A stretch of DNA of 64,000 nucleotides, taken from assembly GCA_020630695.1 (NCBI GenBank), contig JAHDIS010000005.1, forward strand, positions 1 through 64,000, given 5' to 3'. Positions 17,512-27,071 of the stretch are shown here, one piece after another; position 1 is the stretch's first letter; each line of letters opens with the position of its first letter. This DNA comes from Paracoccaceae bacterium. Lineage in GTDB: Bacteria; Pseudomonadota; Alphaproteobacteria; Rhodobacterales; Rhodobacteraceae. Below the pieces are notes generated by a model that worked only from the letters and a program-made list of their open reading frames with translations, did no database searches and was not told the DNA's origin. A program made the position numbers and the translations under genes.

Positions 17512-19245
17512 ATGAGCATGAACAACAGACAAAGCGGACGCGATGAACTGCGCGCAGCTCGGCGTCAGGGGCGGCCGTATTTTTGGTTCGTCGCCATCTT
17601 CAGCTTCTTTGTAAACCTGCTGATGCTGACTGGCCCGATGTATATGCTTCAGGTCTATGATCGGGTTTTGGGGTCCCGCTCGGTTGCCACGCTGATCGCG
17701 CTGTCTGTCCTAGTGGTCTTTCTCTACGGGATGATGGGCATTCTCGACTATGTCCGCGGCCGGGTGATGGGCCGCGTCGCCGCCAGATTCCAATCCACGC
17801 TGGATTTGCGGGTCTTTGACGCGGTCATGCGCCGCTCGGCTGTGCAACCGGATGAACTGGCCCAGACCGGATTGCGCGATCTCGAAGCCGTGCAGCGCTT
17901 CATGTCGTCGCCTGTTCTCATGGCCTTTTTTGACATTCCCTGGACGCCGTTTTTCATCTTTGCGATTTTCATTTTCCACCCGTGGCTGGGTTTGCTGGCG
18001 CTGGCGGGCGGGATCGTTCTGATCTGTGTGACCGTCGTGAACCAGTGGGTCACAAAGAACCCAACCTTGAAGTCGAACATGGCCGTCATGGCCGCCGAGC
18101 GGACCTCGGAACAAATCCGCTCTGAGGCTGAAATGGTTCAGGCTCTGGGCATGCGGGGCGACGCATTCCGGCGTTGGATGGGCGCGCGTTCGGATGCGCT
18201 CAAGGGACAGATTGGCGCCGCTGATCTGACCGGTACCTTTACCGTGATGACCAAGACTTTCCGTCTGTTCCTGCAGTCGGCAATGCTGGGTTTAGGCGCA
18301 TATCTTGTTCTTCTGGGTGAACTGACACCGGGTGCGATGATTGCCGGTTCCATCCTGATGGGCCGCGCATTGGCACCCATTGAAATGGCGATTGGCCAAT
18401 GGGCACTTGTTCAGCGTGCGCGCAAAGGCTGGTCCAGCCTTTCGCAGCTTCTGACAGAAACCCCGGTTGAGCCCCAGCGCACAGCGCTGCCAAAGCCCAA
18501 GGCCAAACTGGACGTTCAACAGTTGACCGTCGTGCCACCGGGCGAACAGCAGGCTTCGCTGAGGCTGGTCAGCTTTACAATCGAGCCGGGACAGGCACTG
18601 GGCGTCATCGGTGCATCGGGGTCCGGAAAATCCACTCTGGCCCGCGCGGTTACGGGTGTTTGGCGCCCTGCTGGCGGCAAGATCCGTCTGGACGGCGCGG
18701 CGCTGGACCAGTTTGAAACCGATGTTCTGGGTCAGCACATTGGCTATCTGCCACAGCGCGTGACCCTGTTTGACGGTACCATTGCCGAAAACATCGCCCG
18801 GCTGTCACCGGAACCAGACCCGCAAAAGATCGTCGAAGCTGCGCAAAAGGCAGACGCGCACGAGATGATCCTGAAACTTCCCGGCGGCTATGATGCCCGG
18901 GTCACCGCGGCTGGTGGGCGCCTGTCCGGCGGTCAAATGCAGCGGATTGGTCTGGCTCGGGCCATGTATGGTGATCCCGTCCTTCTGGTTCTGGATGAGC
19001 CGAATTCCAACCTCGACAACGAAGGCTCGGAAGCCGTCAACAAGGCCATTCGAAACTTCAAAGAGCAGGGAAAATCCGTGATGATCATGGCGCACCGCCC
19101 AGCTGCGATCAAAGAATGCGACACGCTTTTGATGCTCGAAGGCGGCGCACGAGCAGCATTCGGCCCGCGCGATGAAGTCTTGCAGAAGGTTGTTCAGAAC
19201 CATCAGCAGATCCGCAAAAGCGCCAAGCCCGGAGGCATGCAATGA
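17512..19245 (+). CDS. type I secretion ABC transporter (permease-ATPase, PrtD-like)
   Basis: A 577-aa half-transporter. The N-terminal transmembrane domain (about residues 25-300) is followed by an ATP-binding domain. The Walker A is GASGSGKST, the ABC signature LSGGQMQRIGLARA, and the Walker B VLLVLDEPNS. No C39 peptidase or C39-like domain is present, as in the PrtD/AprD subgroup that exports RTX proteases and lipases. It overlaps the membrane-fusion gene by ATGA. A TolC-type outer-membrane partner is not encoded nearby. The ATG at 17512 is chosen because the upstream 14 codons are Pro-rich and unsupported. Confidence 0.93.
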   Translation: MSMNNRQSGRDELRAARRQGRPYFWFVAIFSFFVNLLMLTGPMYMLQVYDRVLGSRSVATLIALSVLVVFLYGMMGILDYVRGRVMGRVAARFQSTLDLRVFDAVMRRSAVQPDELAQTGLRDLEAVQRFMSSPVLMAFFDIPWTPFFIFAIFIFHPWLGLLALAGGIVLICVTVVNQWVTKNPTLKSNMAVMAAERTSEQIRSEAEMVQALGMRGDAFRRWMGARSDALKGQIGAADLTGTFTVMTKTFRLFLQSAMLGLGAYLVLLGELTPGAMIAGSILMGRALAPIEMAIGQWALVQRARKGWSSLSQLLTETPVEPQRTALPKPKAKLDVQQLTVVPPGEQQASLRLVSFTIEPGQALGVIGASGSGKSTLARAVTGVWRPAGGKIRLDGAALDQFETDVLGQHIGYLPQRVTLFDGTIAENIARLSPEPDPQKIVEAAQKADAHEMILKLPGGYDARVTAAGGRLSGGQMQRIGLARAMYGDPVLLVLDEPNSNLDNEGSEAVNKAIRNFKEQGKSVMIMAHRPAAIKECDTLLMLEGGARAAFGPRDEVLQKVVQNHQQIRKSAKPGGMQ

Positions 19246-20546
19246 CCACCTCAAAGGATTTTCCGCTGCGCGTCCCCATGATCACCGGACTGGTGGCACT
19301 GGGCATTCTGCTGGGCGGCTTTGGCACTTGGGCCGCAACCACAAACATCTCGGGGGCGATCATCGCCTCAGGTTCAATCGAGGTTGATCAGAACCGTCAG
19401 GTCATCCAGCACCCTGATGGCGGCGTTGTCGCTGAAATCGTCGTCGACGAAGGTGACACTGTCGCTCAGGGCGACACACTCTTGCGTCTCGACAGAACGC
19501 TTTTGGATTCTGAACTGGCGATCGCTGAAGGCCAGTACTTTGAAACACTGGCCCGGCGTGGCCGCTTGCAGGCCGAACGCGACAATGCCGAAGAGATTGC
19601 CTTTGATCCGGCGTTGCTTGAACGGGCCACGCTTGATCCAGAAGTGGCAGAGTTGGTCGAAGGCCAGCGCAACCTGTTTGTTGCGCGGCTGGACAGCGTT
19701 GGCCGAGAGGTCGAACAACTGGCCAAACGGGCCGACCAGATTGCCGATCAGGTGACGGGCATTTCCGCTCAGCAAAAGGCGCTGACCGAACAGCTGGCTT
19801 TGATCGAAAAGGAATTGGCCGATCAGCAGCAGTTGCTGGACAAAGGACTGGCGCAGGCCAGCCGCGTTCTTTCGTTGCAGCGCGAACAGGCGCGCCTGTT
19901 GGGCAGCGTCGGTGAGTTGACCGCCCAAAAGGCACAGGCCGAAGGACGCATCACCGAGCTGGACATTGAAATCCTCAAACTGGAAACCCGCCGGCGCGAA
20001 GAGGCCATTACCAATCTGCGTGATCTGCAGTTTCGCGAGCGCGAGCTGGCCGAACAACGTCGGGCCATTCAGGAACGTCTGAGCCGGATGGAAATCACCG
20101 CGCCTGTCTCGGGGATCGTTTATGGCATGACAGTCTTTGCCCAGCGCTCGGTAATCCGCCCCGCAGAGCCGGTCATGTTCCTAGTGCCCCAGGATCGCCC
20201 TTTGGTGATCGCAGCTCAGGTCGAACCGATCCACATCGACCAGTTGTTTGTCGATCAAGAGGTGAGCTTGCGGTTTTCGTCTCTGGACCAGCGCGAAACG
20301 CCGGAACTGTTCGGCAGCGTTGTTCAAATCTCGGCCGATGCCTTCGAGGATGAAACCAGCCGTGTTCGCTATTACCGCGCGGAAATCGTGTTGCAGGATG
20401 GCGAAATTGACCGGCTGCCCGAAGGTTCAAGCCTGATTCCCGGCATGCCCGTCGAAGCCTTTATCCGGACCGAAGACCGCACGCCTCTGGCCTATCTGGT
20501 CAAACCATTCACCGATTATTTTGCCAAGGCCTTCCGCGAAAGCTGA
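19242..20546 (+). CDS. HlyD-family type I secretion periplasmic adaptor
   Basis: A 434-aa membrane-fusion protein with one N-terminal membrane helix (about residues 10-35). A lipoyl-like half motif follows (IQHPDGGVVAEIVVDEGDTV), then a long alpha-helical hairpin rich in Glu, Gln and Arg (about 90-290). The second lipoyl half is RMEITAPVSGIVYGM, followed by a beta-barrel C-terminus. It bridges the ABC exporter to an outer-membrane channel. It is translationally coupled to the ATPase. Confidence 0.93.
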   Translation: MTTSKDFPLRVPMITGLVALGILLGGFGTWAATTNISGAIIASGSIEVDQNRQVIQHPDGGVVAEIVVDEGDTVAQGDTLLRLDRTLLDSELAIAEGQYFETLARRGRLQAERDNAEEIAFDPALLERATLDPEVAELVEGQRNLFVARLDSVGREVEQLAKRADQIADQVTGISAQQKALTEQLALIEKELADQQQLLDKGLAQASRVLSLQREQARLLGSVGELTAQKAQAEGRITELDIEILKLETRRREEAITNLRDLQFRERELAEQRRAIQERLSRMEITAPVSGIVYGMTVFAQRSVIRPAEPVMFLVPQDRPLVIAAQVEPIHIDQLFVDQEVSLRFSSLDQRETPELFGSVVQISADAFEDETSRVRYYRAEIVLQDGEIDRLPEGSSLIPGMPVEAFIRTEDRTPLAYLVKPFTDYFAKAFRES

Positions 20547-20617
20547 ACTTAGGTCGGAATTGCGGTTTTCACCGCGTTGAATGCGCTCTAGCCTTCGGCA
20601 AAACGAAGGAGAGAACC

Positions 20618-21082
20618 ATGACCGATGCCATCGACGCGCGCCTGAATGAACTGGGTCTATCGCTGCCAGACGCCCCTGCCCCTGCCGCCAATTACGTGCC
20701 CTACGTGCGCAGCGGCGACATGCTTTTTGTCTCCGGCCAGATCAGCATGAAAGATGGCGCCTTTGTCACCGGAAAAGTTGGCACGGATCTCAGTGTTGAA
20801 GAGGGCGCGGCAGCCGCACAATTGTGCGCGCTCAGCCTTTTGGCACAGGTACGCGCGGCTTGTGGCGGTGACTTGGGCAAGCTGAAACGGGTCGTAAAGC
20901 TGACCGGCTTTGTGAATTCCGCAGGCGATTTCACCGATCAGCCCAAGGTCATCAATGGGGCATCCGACGTTCTGGTCGATATCCTTGGAGACGTGGGCAG
21001 GCATTCGCGGTCTGCTGTTTCCGCAGCGGCGTTGCCTTTCAATGTCGCGGTCGAAATCGAAGGTATCTTTGAGGTTGAATAG
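20618..21082 (+). CDS. RidA (YjgF/YER057c/UK114) family protein
   Basis: A 154-aa trimeric enamine/imine deaminase-family member of the longer YjgF-like subgroup. Visible motifs are YVRSGDMLFVSGQI and GRHSRSAVSAAALPFNVAVEIEG, whose Arg corresponds to the substrate-carboxylate Arg of RidA. It detoxifies 2-aminoacrylate-type intermediates in active members. AAGGAGAG precedes the ATG. It is first in a likely operon with the phosphodiesterase, FemAB-like and phhB genes. Confidence 0.9.
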   Translation: MTDAIDARLNELGLSLPDAPAPAANYVPYVRSGDMLFVSGQISMKDGAFVTGKVGTDLSVEEGAAAAQLCALSLLAQVRAACGGDLGKLKRVVKLTGFVNSAGDFTDQPKVINGASDVLVDILGDVGRHSRSAVSAAALPFNVAVEIEGIFEVE

Positions 21083-21095
21083 GACCCTATCACCA

Positions 21096-21845
21096 ATGTT
21101 GCCGGCGGCCTTTCTCGACCGACCTGTGGCACATCGTGGCTATCACGACATTGCACAGGAGAGACCGGAAAACAGCCGCGCGGCGTTTGAGGCCGCGATC
21201 ACGGCGGGCTACGGCATTGAACTCGACCTTCAGCTGTCGGGCGATGACGTGGCCATGGTCTTTCATGACTATGCGCTGGAACGGCTGACTGGCGAACCAG
21301 GCCCGATCCGGCAAAAGAGCGCTGCTGATCTGGCTTCAATTCCGCTGCTGCATGGGAACGAAGCTGTCCCGACACTGGCCGAGGTCCTTGATCTCGTGGA
21401 TGGCCGCACGCCTTTGCTGATCGAATTCAAGGATCAGGACGGCGCAATGGGTCCTGCTGTCGGAACACTCGAAGCCGCCGCCGCGCAAGTCTTGCGCGGG
21501 TATGACGGCCCGATGGCGGTCATGTCCTTCAATCCTCACAGTGTCGCAGCTTTGGCCGATTTGCTGCCCGACGTGCCGCGGGGTTTGACCACGGCGGGAT
21601 ACACTGCCGAAGACTGGCCCACGCTGCCAGCCGCCGTGCGGGATCATCTGCGACACATCCCTGATTTCGATCGAACGCGGTCCAGCTTTGTCAGTCACGA
21701 CGTCAAGGATCTGCAAAATCCAGCCTTGGCAGAACTCAAATCGCGCGGCGTTCCCTTGCTCTGCTGGACGATCCGTTCGCCCGAGCAAGAGGCAAATGCC
21801 CGCCAGATCGTCGATAATGTCACGTTCGAGGGGTATGCCGCTTGA
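21096..21845 (+). CDS. glycerophosphodiester phosphodiesterase family protein
   Basis: A 249-aa cytosolic GDPD TIM-barrel enzyme that cleaves glycerophosphodiesters to glycerol-3-phosphate and alcohol. Catalytic signatures are visible: AHRGYHDIAQERPENS with the first His, GIELDLQLSGDD with the metal-binding Glu and Asp, and FHDYALERLTG with the second His. I chose ATG 21096, which sits 14 nt after the RidA stop and places HRG near residue 13. A longer frame overlaps ridA. Confidence 0.9.
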   Translation: MLPAAFLDRPVAHRGYHDIAQERPENSRAAFEAAITAGYGIELDLQLSGDDVAMVFHDYALERLTGEPGPIRQKSAADLASIPLLHGNEAVPTLAEVLDLVDGRTPLLIEFKDQDGAMGPAVGTLEAAAAQVLRGYDGPMAVMSFNPHSVAALADLLPDVPRGLTTAGYTAEDWPTLPAAVRDHLRHIPDFDRTRSSFVSHDVKDLQNPALAELKSRGVPLLCWTIRSPEQEANARQIVDNVTFEGYAA

Positions 21846-21879
21846 AGCCTCGGGCCGGCAGGCCAAATAATGAACGGCC

Positions 21880-23079
21880 ATGACTGACCCTGCCCAATCG
21901 CGAACCCTGACCGTGAATGTTCTGACCTCTCTTGCACAAATCGATGCGCAAGACTGGGATGCCTGCGCCTGTCCCGAGGCCGCAGACGGCGGTCGCCCAA
22001 ATGACCCGTTTACAACACACCGCTTTCTCAAGGCGCTTGAAGACAGCGGATCTGTCGGGGTTGGCACCGGTTGGGAGCCACGGCATCTGGTGGTGGAACT
22101 GGATGGTGAAATCATCGCTGTCGCGCCGATGTACGGCAAAGGCCACAGTCAGGGCGAATACATCTTTGATCACAACTGGGCCCATGCTTTCGAAAGAGCG
22201 GGTGGTCAGTACTATCCGAAGTTTCAGATTGCAGTGCCCTTCACCCCTGCAACCGGCCGCCGGTTTTTGACGCGTCCGGGACATGAAGCACAGGGGCTGT
22301 CCGCTTTGGTTCAGGGTGCGGTTCAAATCGCGTCCGACAATGAACTGTCGTCGATACACGCAACGTTTTGCACCGAGGCCGAGGCGATTGCAGGCGAGCA
22401 CATGGGACTGCTCCGGCGCGTGACCACTCAGTATCATTGGGTCAATGACGATTACGCGGACTTCGATGCATTTCTTGCCTCGCTCAATTCGCGCAAGCGC
22501 AAGGCAATCCGCAAGGAACGCACGCGGGCACAGGCGTTTGGCGGCGAGATCCGCATGCTGACCGGGGATCAAATTGAACGCGAACACTGGGATGCGTTTT
22601 GGGTCTTCTATCAGGACACCGGCGCACGAAAATGGGGAACGCCCTACCTGACCCGCGCGTTTTTCGACATTGCACATGAAACCCTGCGGGATGATCTGGC
22701 GCTGGTTTTGTGCTCAAGGGACGGACAGGAGATTGCCGGAGCGTTGAACGTGATCGGTCGGGATGTGCTCTATGGCCGGTATTGGGGCTGCGTCGAAGAT
22801 CATCCCTGCCTGCACTTTGAAGCCTGCTACTATCAGGCCATCGATTTCGCGATAAAACACGGTATGGCCCGGGTCGAAGCAGGGGCGCAGGGCGACCACA
22901 AGCTGGCACGCGGATACCTGCCGGTTCAGACGCATTCTTTGCACTGGATTGCCGATCAGGGCTTTTCCGATGCTGTTGCGCGTTATCTTGATGCCGAGCG
23001 CGCGGCGATAGACGAAGATATCGAAATACTGACCGCATACGGTCCGTTCCGCAAAACAAACCAAGAGGAGCAGCAATGA
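21880..23079 (+). CDS. FemAB-like GNAT-fold protein (COG3146 family)
   Basis: A 399-aa protein of the FemAB_like (PF04339) family, usually annotated as a predicted N-acyltransferase. Family segments include [60 protein letters not shown] and [18 protein letters not shown]. The substrate is unknown; peptidoglycan-precursor aminoacylation has been suggested only from the distant Fem relationship. It overlaps phhB by ATGA. Confidence 0.85.
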   Translation: MTDPAQSRTLTVNVLTSLAQIDAQDWDACACPEAADGGRPNDPFTTHRFLKALEDSGSVGVGTGWEPRHLVVELDGEIIAVAPMYGKGHSQGEYIFDHNWAHAFERAGGQYYPKFQIAVPFTPATGRRFLTRPGHEAQGLSALVQGAVQIASDNELSSIHATFCTEAEAIAGEHMGLLRRVTTQYHWVNDDYADFDAFLASLNSRKRKAIRKERTRAQAFGGEIRMLTGDQIEREHWDAFWVFYQDTGARKWGTPYLTRAFFDIAHETLRDDLALVLCSRDGQEIAGALNVIGRDVLYGRYWGCVEDHPCLHFEACYYQAIDFAIKHGMARVEAGAQGDHKLARGYLPVQTHSLHWIADQGFSDAVARYLDAERAAIDEDIEILTAYGPFRKTNQEEQQ

Positions 23080-23366
23080 ACGAGCTATTGTCAGACACCG
23101 CCCGCGAGACGTTGTTGCAGCCACTGCTTGAAAACGGCTGGGCCATGGTCGAAGGCCGCGACGCGATTTCCAAGACATTTGTCTTTGATGACTTCACACA
23201 GGCGTTTGCATGGATGACCCGCGCCGCGCTCTGGTCCGAGAAATGGAACCACCACCCGGAATGGTCCAACGTCTACAAAACTGTAAACGTCACTCTGACC
23301 ACCCATGATGTCGGCGGAATTTCTGCATTGGATGCGAAACTGGCCCGCAAGATGGACAGTCTCTGA
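23076..23366 (+). CDS. phhB: 4a-hydroxytetrahydrobiopterin dehydratase (pterin-4a-carbinolamine dehydratase)
   Basis: A 96-aa PCD/DCoH-family enzyme that regenerates quinonoid dihydrobiopterin after aromatic amino acid hydroxylation. The active-site signature is E-K-x-N-H-H-P-E-W ([14 protein letters not shown]), with the downstream [10 protein letters not shown]. It is coupled to the FemAB-like gene. No phenylalanine hydroxylase gene is in the window, so it may serve a distant hydroxylase or a molybdopterin-related role. Confidence 0.93.
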   Translation: MNELLSDTARETLLQPLLENGWAMVEGRDAISKTFVFDDFTQAFAWMTRAALWSEKWNHHPEWSNVYKTVNVTLTTHDVGGISALDAKLARKMDSL

Positions 23367-23372
23367 AAGTCT

Positions 23373-23404
23373 GGGAACCCCGGCGCGCTGGCACCGGAGT
23401 TCCC
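23373..23404. terminator. hairpin between convergent phhB and peroxiredoxin genes
   Basis: An inverted repeat: GGGAAC plus CCGG pairs with CCGG plus GTTCCC across about 12 unpaired bases. It fills the 51-bp gap between two convergent genes. There is no clear U-run on either strand, so this is a probable but not textbook bidirectional terminator. Confidence 0.5.
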
Positions 23405-23417
23405 GAGCCGCGATCAA

Positions 23418-23906
23418 TCAGATCGCAGCAAGCATTGATTCACCGGCAGTTACTTCGCAAACACCGGGACCTTCTTCCTCGTGAAGGACGGACACTTTGC
23501 CGTCTTCCACAAGCATGGCGTAGCGCTTGGAACGGGCCATCAAACCTGCAGGCGGCGCGTCGAAATTCATACCAATTGCGGTGGTCAACGCTGATTCAGG
23601 ATCACCCAGCATGGTAATGCCGGCTTCGGAAGCGCCGGTCGCTTCGCCCCAGGCTTTCATGACAAAGGGGTCGTTGACCGAGATGCAAATGATCTCGTCC
23701 ACACCCTTGGCCGCCAGATCATCCTTGGTGCGGACAAAACTTGGCACATGTGCGGAATGGCAGGTCGGCGTATAGGCTCCGGGTACTGCAAAAATGATGA
23801 CTTTGCGGCCTTTGGTCAGCGCACTGATGCTCACCTGTTCGGGACCGCTGTCTCCAATACGGGTCAAGTTGGCGTCGGGCAGCGTATCGCCTTCGGAAAT
23901 TGCCAT
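23418..23906 (-). CDS. peroxiredoxin (Prx5 / AhpC-TSA redoxin family)
   Basis: A 162-aa thiol peroxidase of the Prx5 type. The peroxidatic Cys lies in VPGAYTPTCHSAHVPSF, and PGVCEVTAGES near the C-terminus holds a possible resolving Cys. It reduces H2O2 and alkyl hydroperoxides with glutathione/glutaredoxin or thioredoxin. ATG 23906 has AGGAG upstream. It is divergent from the ferredoxin-reductase-type gene with a 78-bp shared promoter region, which suggests joint redox control. Confidence 0.94.
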   Translation of the reverse strand: MAISEGDTLPDANLTRIGDSGPEQVSISALTKGRKVIIFAVPGAYTPTCHSAHVPSFVRTKDDLAAKGVDEIICISVNDPFVMKAWGEATGASEAGITMLGDPESALTTAIGMNFDAPPAGLMARSKRYAMLVEDGKVSVLHEEEGPGVCEVTAGESMLAAI

Positions 23907-23984
23907 AGATTTGTCGCTCCTTGCTTTGCGTTTCCTGTGCTTGGGACTATAGGCTTCGAAAGGCAAAGGGAAATGGGGAAGCGG

Positions 23985-25190
23985 ATGTCTCATGTAGTGG
24001 TTGTAGGTGGTGGTCAGGCGGCCTCGTCCTGTGTGGCCCGTTTGCGCGCCAAGGGGTTCGATGGACAAATCACCCTGATCGGCGAAGAACCCGCGTTGCC
24101 CTATCAGCGCCCGCCCCTGTCCAAGGCTTACCTGCTTGGCGAAATGGATTTGGACAGGCTGTTCCTCAGGCCGGCCACTTTCTACGAGGATCAATCCATT
24201 ACGGTCCGCACAAACGCGCGTGTGGATTCCATCGATCCGGACGCGAAAACCGTCACGGTCGGCTCTGATACGCTCGAATACACTGATTTGGTTCTGGCCA
24301 CCGGTTCAATCCCGCGCCGATTGCCCGCAGCCATTGGCGGTGCGCTGGACGGTGTGCTTGAGGTGCGCACACTGGCCGATGCAGATGCAATGGCACCACG
24401 TTTTGAGGCGGGCAAGCGTGTCTTGATCGTCGGCGGCGGCTACATCGGACTGGAAGCGGCAGCGGTGGCGGCCAAACTGGGGCTCAAAGTCACTTTGGTC
24501 GAAGCTGCCGAACGCATCCTGCAAAGGGTGGCCGCGCCGGAAACCTCGGAATTTTTCAGATCTCTGCACAAACGACATGGTGTCGATATCCGAGAAGGTG
24601 TCGGATTGGAGCGTTTGACAGGCAACGATCACGTTGACGGCGCGGTGCTGACCGACGGGACGTCGATCGAGATTGATTTCGCCATTGTCGGTGTTGGCAT
24701 CACCCCGGCCACAGAACTGGCCGAAGCGGCAGGCCTGACAGTAGACAACGGAATCGCAACAAATGCGCAGGGGCAGACGTCTGATCCTGCGATCTGGGCC
24801 GCTGGCGATTGCGCATCGTTCCCCGCCCCGGCTGGACAAATGCGACTGGAGTCTGTGGGCGGCGCCATCGACATGGGCGAATTGGTGGCCGACAACATTA
24901 TGGGCGCGGGCCGCGAATACGTGGTCAAACCCTGGTTCTGGTCGGATCAATATGACATCAAACTGCAGATCGCAGGACTGAGCACCGGATATGATCGGAT
25001 CGTGGTGCGACAGGGCGATGAGACGCTTTCCCATTGGTACTATAGCGGGGACCGCCTGCTTGCCTTGGACGCGATGAACGACCCGCGGGCCTACATGGTC
25101 GGCAAACGGCTGATCGAAGCTGGCAAATCACCCGACCCGGACGCCGTGGGTAACCCGGACATCGATCTGAAGGCCCTGCTGAAAGCGTGA
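23985..25190 (+). CDS. FAD-dependent NAD(P)H:ferredoxin reductase-like oxidoreductase
   Basis: A 401-aa pyridine-nucleotide-disulfide-type flavoprotein of the putidaredoxin/rubredoxin reductase group. The FAD site is VVVVGGGQAASSC, and the early motif PYQRPPLSKAYLLGE is typical. The NAD(P) Rossmann motif is VLIVGGGYIGLEAA. The second FAD motif is WAAGDCASF, and a C-terminal reductase domain follows. It probably feeds electrons to a ferredoxin for a P450 or dioxygenase that is not in this window. GGGGAAG precedes ATG 23985. It overlaps rsmD by GTGA. Confidence 0.92.
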   Translation: MSHVVVVGGGQAASSCVARLRAKGFDGQITLIGEEPALPYQRPPLSKAYLLGEMDLDRLFLRPATFYEDQSITVRTNARVDSIDPDAKTVTVGSDTLEYTDLVLATGSIPRRLPAAIGGALDGVLEVRTLADADAMAPRFEAGKRVLIVGGGYIGLEAAAVAAKLGLKVTLVEAAERILQRVAAPETSEFFRSLHKRHGVDIREGVGLERLTGNDHVDGAVLTDGTSIEIDFAIVGVGITPATELAEAAGLTVDNGIATNAQGQTSDPAIWAAGDCASFPAPAGQMRLESVGGAIDMGELVADNIMGAGREYVVKPWFWSDQYDIKLQIAGLSTGYDRIVVRQGDETLSHWYYSGDRLLALDAMNDPRAYMVGKRLIEAGKSPDPDAVGNPDIDLKALLKA

Positions 25191-25741
25191 GGATCATCGC
25201 CGGACAATATCGCGGACGTAAACTGGCATCTGTTGGCAAGGGCGATGCGGCAGCGCATCTGCGCCCAACAACAGATCGTGTGCGCGAAGCCCTGTTCAAC
25301 ATGCTGAATGGTGGCCGGTTTGGTGACCCCTTCACGGATGCCACTGTACTGGATCTCTTCGCAGGAACCGGTGCCTTGGGACTGGAGGCGCTGTCCCGAG
25401 GAGCAAGCCACGTGACCTTTGTGGACGACGGCCGGGTCGCGCAGAAACTACTTCGGGAAAACATCACCCTTTTGGATGCACGGTCTGAGACCAAAGTCAT
25501 CAGTCGCAGCGCGCTGAAACTGCCGCCCGCAGACAAAGCCTGTGATCTTGTCTTTCTCGATCCGCCCTATGGCAAGGATCTTGGTGCCAAGGCGCTATCC
25601 GCCGCCGCAAGCGCGGGCTGGCTGGCGCCCGACTGCCTTGTTGTCTGGGAAGAAAACGCGGCGCAAACACCGCCTACGGGTTTCACACTACTTGAGACCC
25701 GCGCGTATGGAGACACCGTGGTGACATTGCTGCGCGCTTAG
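25187..25741 (+). CDS. rsmD: 16S rRNA (guanine(966)-N(2))-methyltransferase
   Basis: A 184-aa SAM-dependent methyltransferase that modifies G966 of 16S rRNA during 30S assembly. The family N-terminus is MRIIAGQYRGRKL, with the conserved LRPTTDRVREALFNML. The SAM site is VLDLFAGTGALGLEALSRGA and the catalytic motif DPPY. It starts at GTG 25187 inside the end of the preceding gene, so its translation is coupled. Confidence 0.95.
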   Translation: MRIIAGQYRGRKLASVGKGDAAAHLRPTTDRVREALFNMLNGGRFGDPFTDATVLDLFAGTGALGLEALSRGASHVTFVDDGRVAQKLLRENITLLDARSETKVISRSALKLPPADKACDLVFLDPPYGKDLGAKALSAAASAGWLAPDCLVVWEENAAQTPPTGFTLLETRAYGDTVVTLLRA

Positions 25742-25773
25742 CCTGATCCTGCATTCTGTGCTATACAGCCGCG

Positions 25774-25944
25774 ATGCAGATCGCCCTACCTATACACCCG
25801 GCGTTTTCGCGCGCCGAAGACAGCGACAGGCCCTCCCCACCCAAATCCGGGCCCGTGCTGATCGGAGATTGCGCCAGCGCCGCCAGTCACGGAACGCTGC
25901 TGTTGGCACTATGGCGGCAATGGCAAGACCCTGCGCCCGACTAA
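25774..25944 (+). CDS. possible small protein of 56 aa
   Basis: A short frame starting MQIALPIHPAFSRAED and ending WRQWQDPAPD, in the 278-bp gap after rsmD. A TATACA hexamer lies 6 bp upstream of the ATG with no ribosome-binding site, so the mRNA would be leaderless. I recognise no family. It could be chance or a remnant, so confidence is low. Confidence 0.25.
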   Translation: MQIALPIHPAFSRAEDSDRPSPPKSGPVLIGDCASAASHGTLLLALWRQWQDPAPD

Positions 25945-25957
25945 CAGCGACCTTGGC

Positions 25958-25972
25958 ACTGGTCGAACCAGT
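25958..25972. promoter_or_regulatory. 15-bp perfect palindrome upstream of the MBL gene
   Basis: ACTGGT-CGA-ACCAGT, about 48 bp before the MBL-fold start codon and just before an AT-rich TATATAC. It could be an operator or a small hairpin. The regulator is unknown. Confidence 0.35.
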
Positions 25973-26019
25973 TTCCCCTGTATATACTCAAATTCGAATA
26001 CATGATTTTGGGAGGTCTC

Positions 26020-26985
26020 ATGTCGCTCTTCAAACCAAACCGCCGTGATATTCTAACGATGGCGGCAGCGATGCCTGCCTTCACACTTCCGATTGCGGCC
26101 CGAGCCTCATTGGGTGGACCAGCAAACGGAAATCCGGGGCATTTTTCCTTTTCGCTGGGTGAGGCCAAGATCACGATCGCGTCTGACGGCCACTTCAGCA
26201 TGCCAACCGGCGGGCTGGGTGTGAATGCCGACCGCGACGAAGTAAAAGCCTTTCTGGAGGCGCATTATCTGTCACCGGATGTGGGTTATTCCCACACCAA
26301 CCACATGGTTGTTGAACTGGGCGATGCCAAGGTTCTGGTTGATGTCGGGTCCGGCACGCGCTGGCTGGACGGAACCGGAAAACTGATCGAAAATCTGGAA
26401 AACGCCGGACATGATCCCAGCTCGATCACTCATGTTGTCATCACCCATGCGCACCCCGATCACATCTGGGGCATTCGGGATGATTTTGACGAACCCATCC
26501 TGCCGGATGCGGAATATTTGATCGGTAGCACCGAGCGCGATCATTGGATGCAGGACGGTCTTGTGGATCGTGTGGAACCGGCCATGCAGCAGTTCGTTGT
26601 TGGCGCTCAGAATTCGATCACCGCAGAAGGGGTCGAATGGACCCTTCTTGGCGATGAACAGGAAATCGCACCGGGTATCCGGGCGATCTCGACGCCGGGT
26701 CACACCCCCGGGCACATTTCGCTGGTGGTCGAATCCAATGGACAGCAACTGATCGCGTTGGGCGACAGCATGTCCCATGCCTGGACCAACTTTGCCCATC
26801 CCGACTGGTTCAATGAATTCGACATGGACGGCGAACAGACCGTTGCGACCCGTAAAAGGTTGCTGGACATGGCGGCGACTGACCGGATGGCCGTAATCGG
26901 CTACCACTTCCCATTCCCGGGGGTCGGCCATGTCATGCGCGATGGGGATGCCTATCGCTTTATTCCAGCTACCTGGCAGTGGTGA
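26020..26985 (+). CDS. exported MBL-fold metallo-hydrolase
   Basis: A 321-aa metallo-beta-lactamase-fold protein. The N-terminus (KPNRRDILTMAAAMPAFTLP) looks like a twin-arginine-type signal. The metal motif H-x-H-x-D-H is present as THAHPDHIWG. Further ligand His residues lie in TPGHTPGHISLV, and the late His region is IGYHFPFPGVGH. GGAGG sits 4 nt before ATG 26020. Family members include lactonases and hydrolases of unknown substrate; none can be chosen. It is convergent with the MFS gene. Confidence 0.9.
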   Translation: MSLFKPNRRDILTMAAAMPAFTLPIAARASLGGPANGNPGHFSFSLGEAKITIASDGHFSMPTGGLGVNADRDEVKAFLEAHYLSPDVGYSHTNHMVVELGDAKVLVDVGSGTRWLDGTGKLIENLENAGHDPSSITHVVITHAHPDHIWGIRDDFDEPILPDAEYLIGSTERDHWMQDGLVDRVEPAMQQFVVGAQNSITAEGVEWTLLGDEQEIAPGIRAISTPGHTPGHISLVVESNGQQLIALGDSMSHAWTNFAHPDWFNEFDMDGEQTVATRKRLLDMAATDRMAVIGYHFPFPGVGHVMRDGDAYRFIPATWQW

Positions 26986-27071
26986 TCGCGCCCGGTTGAA
27001 CAATACAGGCTGCATGGGGTCTGCTGGCCTCATCCGGCCGACGAGCACCAATCAACACTATTCGAAGCCGC

